This document shows positions 40,765-43,238 of a DNA stretch of 43,238 nt, piece by piece. This DNA comes from Verrucomicrobiales bacterium (GTDB lineage: Bacteria; Verrucomicrobiota; Verrucomicrobiia; Verrucomicrobiales; DEV007): positions 1 to 43,238 of the forward strand of contig PBSY01000026.1 in the NCBI GenBank assembly GCA_002726915.1. Direction: 5' to 3'. Position 1 is the stretch's first letter. Each line of letters begins with the position of its first letter. The notes below the pieces were generated by a model. That model searched no databases and had not been told where the DNA came from. It saw only the letters and a list, made by a program, of their open reading frames with translations. The position numbers and the translations under genes are program-made.

Positions 40765-42939
40765 CTATTCCTCGCGAAGTTCAATAAGGAGTTGCTTGAA
40801 AGTCTCAACTTTATCTTCGGGGGGCAGAGAAGGATTCATTAATGACGGAGCTACCTTAATGCCATCACCTAACATTGAACGGGCGATGTCTGCGGTTTGA
40901 GAGGGAATTCCGCCTACCTTCTGGTAGTTCTCGAGAAAGAATCCTAAGGATTCTTCCCACGAGGGAAGGTTGGGGGCTACTTGGGGCTTTAGCCCTGACG
41001 ATGATAGGTAGCCTCCTAACACCCCATAGTTGTAGTGGGCGAGAATATCTTTGTTTCCTGTCAAGAGGGCTGCCTGGGCATAGGTAAAAGCTTCAGTATC
41101 TGATTTCTCGTTCCATTTCTGCACGGTGAGTTGCAGGTAGGTTTTCAGGAGTATTCCGTTACTCCTAAAGAAAGCTCCTTCTTCTTGAATATTGAGATAA
41201 GACGCGGCAGATTCAAAATCGCGACTGTTGTAGGCGTAAAGGCCTTCGAGAACCCGCTTGGAATCGCGAACGGCTCTCTCCTCAGGAAAGTTGTTTTTCG
41301 CCCCGCGATAGATCCGGTTCGCATTTTCCCAGTCATTGATATTGATCGCGAACGTGAGGACGTGGAGCGCCCTCCCGGAGATGCGGATGTTTTCTATTTC
41401 CTCGCCACCGAGAGAACCGGTATTTTCGAAGTCGAGATCTTTTCTCCCAAAAACGACAGCCCGTGCTCCATAAAAGAGAGGTTTCCAATCGGTCGACTTT
41501 TGGAACCAGTCGACAGCTTCGCGGTGCAGGAAACCAATGCACCAAACATCGCAGTTCATTTTGCTTACAAACTGCTGTGTCCCGTTGCCCTTAAGGGCGT
41601 TGTAGTATTCTGCATACCAAGTCTTGAACGGGAAATATCTGGGATCGATCATGTGTTTTTGATCGGGGTAGAGCGTCCATAACAGGTAGGCTCCCGAGTC
41701 GTAGTCATTACCAAGCTTGAACCCGGAAAGATTGTCACGAATGTAGTGGGCCTCTTCGACCGGATTGGTCATCGACATCCCGTAGCCGAACCAGCGGTTG
41801 AGAACAGGTTGACTCGTTTTCTCGCGGAGGATTGTGATCGAGACGAAAGCACTAATCAGTAATGGAGCGGCGAGATAGCTCAGCTTCAGTTTTCCGGTGG
41901 GTGACCTTAGCGATGCGGAGGCGAAGGAAAGTGTGTAGACGCTCGTGAACGCCAAAGTGACGCCCCAGAAGTATGTGGTGCGAAGCATGTAGCAATAGAG
42001 AAAGCCGAAGAATAAGTTAGTGAGCACAAAGACCCAATTGATCGACTGACGCCTGAAAACCGAGATTAAGAGTATGGCGAGAAAAGAGGCCCCAAGGAAA
42101 AAGAATTCAGGCAGGTGCAGTAGTTTGCCCTGACTCGAAAACGCGGTTTGGTAATCTGAAATTGTCTTCAGTTCCTCTACGCTTGATCCCAGTAAGGTTT
42201 CGCCTAGCTGCCTTGGATAATCAGCGCCGTATGGAGTGATGAATAGGGCTGCCGCTGAAAGAATCGAGCCAATAAAAAGGTGTCGGCGGGTGCCAATGGG
42301 AAGCCTTTGACTTCGGCTGAAGAGAGAATTCATCACCTCTCCGAGCCACATTAATGAAACGAAAATGGCTCCAAATATGACACCCCCGTGGCTGTTCGCC
42401 CAGATAAGCATGATCAGGGGGAAGAAGTAGGGTAACTTAGAAGCCTTGCTAGGAGACAGTCTTACTCGATACCAAAGGTAGTTCAGAGCAATCATGCCGA
42501 TGAACGAAAAGATTTCAGGTTTGAGAGTGGCACCGGAATGGTTGGCCATTGCCATTCCTGTCAACCAGAGGGCCCAAACGAGCGGATTGCGCAGCAGTTT
42601 CTCCCGTCGTGCGATATCAAGAAAGGTCGCGAGGAACAATAAAGCCGAAGAGTATTTGAATGCGAAGAGTAGCGCTGCTCCTCCGATAGAATGGAGAAAA
42701 AAGAGGAAAATCTGCGCTAGCCAGCAGCAATAGATGATCCCGCCATCGGTCGGAGTCCAAGTAAAGGCGCCATGGTCCGCAATGAGAGTTGCATTATCGA
42801 TCGCATATTTGCCGTAAGCCATCTGCCACCAGATATCCCCGTCTTTGATCGGAGAAGTGCATAGAACCGCTATATAAACGACGCAGAGGCTCAACAAGCC
42901 CCACAAAATTCCCGTCGGAAGTTTCGATTCGGAAGTCAT
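40765..42939 (-). CDS. Large polytopic membrane protein with C-terminal TPR-like region
   Basis: A 724-residue protein not assigned to a named family. Residues 10-385 comprise about 10 hydrophobic helices, with an acidic loop after helix 1 (SPIKDGDIWWQMAYGKYAI) that resembles the DxWWH-type first loop of GT-C glycosyltransferases and oligosaccharyl ligases. The soluble region 400-530 has AHYIRDN and a GNDYDSGAYLLW segment. The last 170 residues are helical repeats (YNSRDFESAASYLN, AQAALLTGNKDILAHYNYG) like tetratricopeptide units. A role in envelope glycan or lipid-linked sugar transfer is plausible, especially as a WecE-like sugar aminotransferase lies divergent next door. It precedes the DUF2288 gene. 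Confidence 0.65.
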   Translation of the reverse strand: MTSESKLPTGILWGLLSLCVVYIAVLCTSPIKDGDIWWQMAYGKYAIDNATLIADHGAFTWTPTDGGIIYCCWLAQIFLFFLHSIGGAALLFAFKYSSALLFLATFLDIARREKLLRNPLVWALWLTGMAMANHSGATLKPEIFSFIGMIALNYLWYRVRLSPSKASKLPYFFPLIMLIWANSHGGVIFGAIFVSLMWLGEVMNSLFSRSQRLPIGTRRHLFIGSILSAAALFITPYGADYPRQLGETLLGSSVEELKTISDYQTAFSSQGKLLHLPEFFFLGASFLAILLISVFRRQSINWVFVLTNLFFGFLYCYMLRTTYFWGVTLAFTSVYTLSFASASLRSPTGKLKLSYLAAPLLISAFVSITILREKTSQPVLNRWFGYGMSMTNPVEEAHYIRDNLSGFKLGNDYDSGAYLLWTLYPDQKHMIDPRYFPFKTWYAEYYNALKGNGTQQFVSKMNCDVWCIGFLHREAVDWFQKSTDWKPLFYGARAVVFGRKDLDFENTGSLGGEEIENIRISGRALHVLTFAININDWENANRIYRGAKNNFPEERAVRDSKRVLEGLYAYNSRDFESAASYLNIQEEGAFFRSNGILLKTYLQLTVQKWNEKSDTEAFTYAQAALLTGNKDILAHYNYGVLGGYLSSSGLKPQVAPNLPSWEESLGFFLENYQKVGGIPSQTADIARSMLGDGIKVAPSLMNPSLPPEDKVETFKQLLIELREE

Positions 42940-43114
42940 GGGGTGATAAAACAGTGAGCTTTCAGGTGGCGATGCAGAGTGGTGGATCTTGACTTACTCA
43001 AGCGAAAGATCAAGCAGTTCATTTGACGTTGCAATCAACAATACAGGTCGTTATTAGCAAAGGATCGAGATTTTTACTGGAGACATGTCATGTTAGAATT
43101 CACCTTCTCATAGT

Positions 43115-43238
43115 ATGTCGGCCGTCCGAATCCCTTTTAATAAGCAAGTCGAACTGCCCGGAAATCTTGATTTGATTTCCGAGGCGGTGAAGAGCGGGCA
43201 GTGCGCTGGAAACGGGCCGTTTGGGAAAAGATGTGAAA
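43115..43238 (+). CDS. WecE-like sugar aminotransferase (partial, N-terminus only)
   Basis: Only 41 residues are visible before the window ends. The start reads MSAVRIPFNKQVELPGN and continues with DLISEAVKSGQCAGNGPFGKRCE. The IPFNK N-terminus and the AxxxGxxxGxGPFxxxCE pattern match dTDP-4-amino-4,6-dideoxygalactose transaminase (RffA/WecE) in the DegT/DnrJ/EryC1 family of PLP enzymes. They transaminate nucleotide 4-keto-sugars for surface polysaccharides. It is divergent from the large membrane protein across a 175-bp gap in which no clear promoter or gene was found. The lysine that binds PLP is outside the window. Confidence 0.8.
   Translation, partial: MSAVRIPFNKQVELPGNLDLISEAVKSGQCAGNGPFGKRCE

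Noticed and set aside
42980-43030. Short inverted repeat CTTGA-CTTAC-TCAAG upstream of the WecE-like gene
   Set aside because: Arms of only five bases without T-tract or conservation evidence; likely chance.

Overview
The window is 43 kb of a free-living Gram-negative chromosome. It has no phage, insertion sequence or CRISPR array, and gene order looks like ordinary housekeeping mixed with accessory genes. Several things suggest Verrucomicrobiota, perhaps the Opitutales/Puniceicoccales side. These are a citramalate-type isoleucine pathway, a menaquinone methyltransferase, a formylglycine sulfatase, an excisionase-type HTH fused to a receiver domain, a DUF2288 protein, a fused membrane/spermidine-synthase-like protein, and weak or absent Shine-Dalgarno sequences. 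The assignment is inference from gene content; no rRNA is present to fix it.

Layout, left to right. 1-6934 (minus strand): a lipoate-ligase-like protein, a two-gene xanthine-dehydrogenase-like pair whose cofactor motifs are badly eroded, a CPA2 cation/proton antiporter with an RCK domain, and the start of a membrane-anchored methyltransferase. 7043-14602 (plus): tRNA-Leu(CAG), menG/ubiE, a 1940-residue filamentous-haemagglutinin-type secreted protein with 17 copies of an I/V-G-H-G-G motif, and a small secreted protein closed by a clear terminator. 14798-17520: an HTH-receiver regulator (minus), a possible 26-residue ORF, uppP and an M23 peptidase. 17517-22122 (minus): sulfatase, cimA, obgE with a large acidic insertion. 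22192-22721: a 530-bp gene-free stretch with four perfect TTATTCACA DnaA boxes, a candidate replication origin or other DnaA-binding locus. The three genes on each side all point away from it. 22722-26474 (plus): an AI-2E-type permease, MoxR ATPase and a membrane-anchored leucine-rich-repeat protein. 26547-31628: a His/Met-rich outer membrane protein preceded by a 9-bp tandem repeat, a small CxxC protein, an SDR oxidoreductase, a membrane/spermidine-synthase fusion and a VOC protein. 31699-37260: HrpA helicase facing engB and rsgA, which overlap. 37380-40750: small ORFs, TspO, RlmI-like methyltransferase, a rhodanese lipoprotein and DUF2288. The end holds a large polytopic membrane protein and the start of a WecE-like sugar aminotransferase.

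The genes fall into small transcription units rather than one pathway. Cell-envelope functions recur (uppP, M23 peptidase, adhesin, outer membrane protein, WecE-like), and ribosome assembly is well represented (obgE, engB, rsgA, hrpA, rlmI). The observations most worth following are the DnaA-box cluster, the degenerate XDH pair, the GHGG-repeat adhesin, the acidic insertion in Obg, and the tandem repeat against an outer-membrane-protein start codon.
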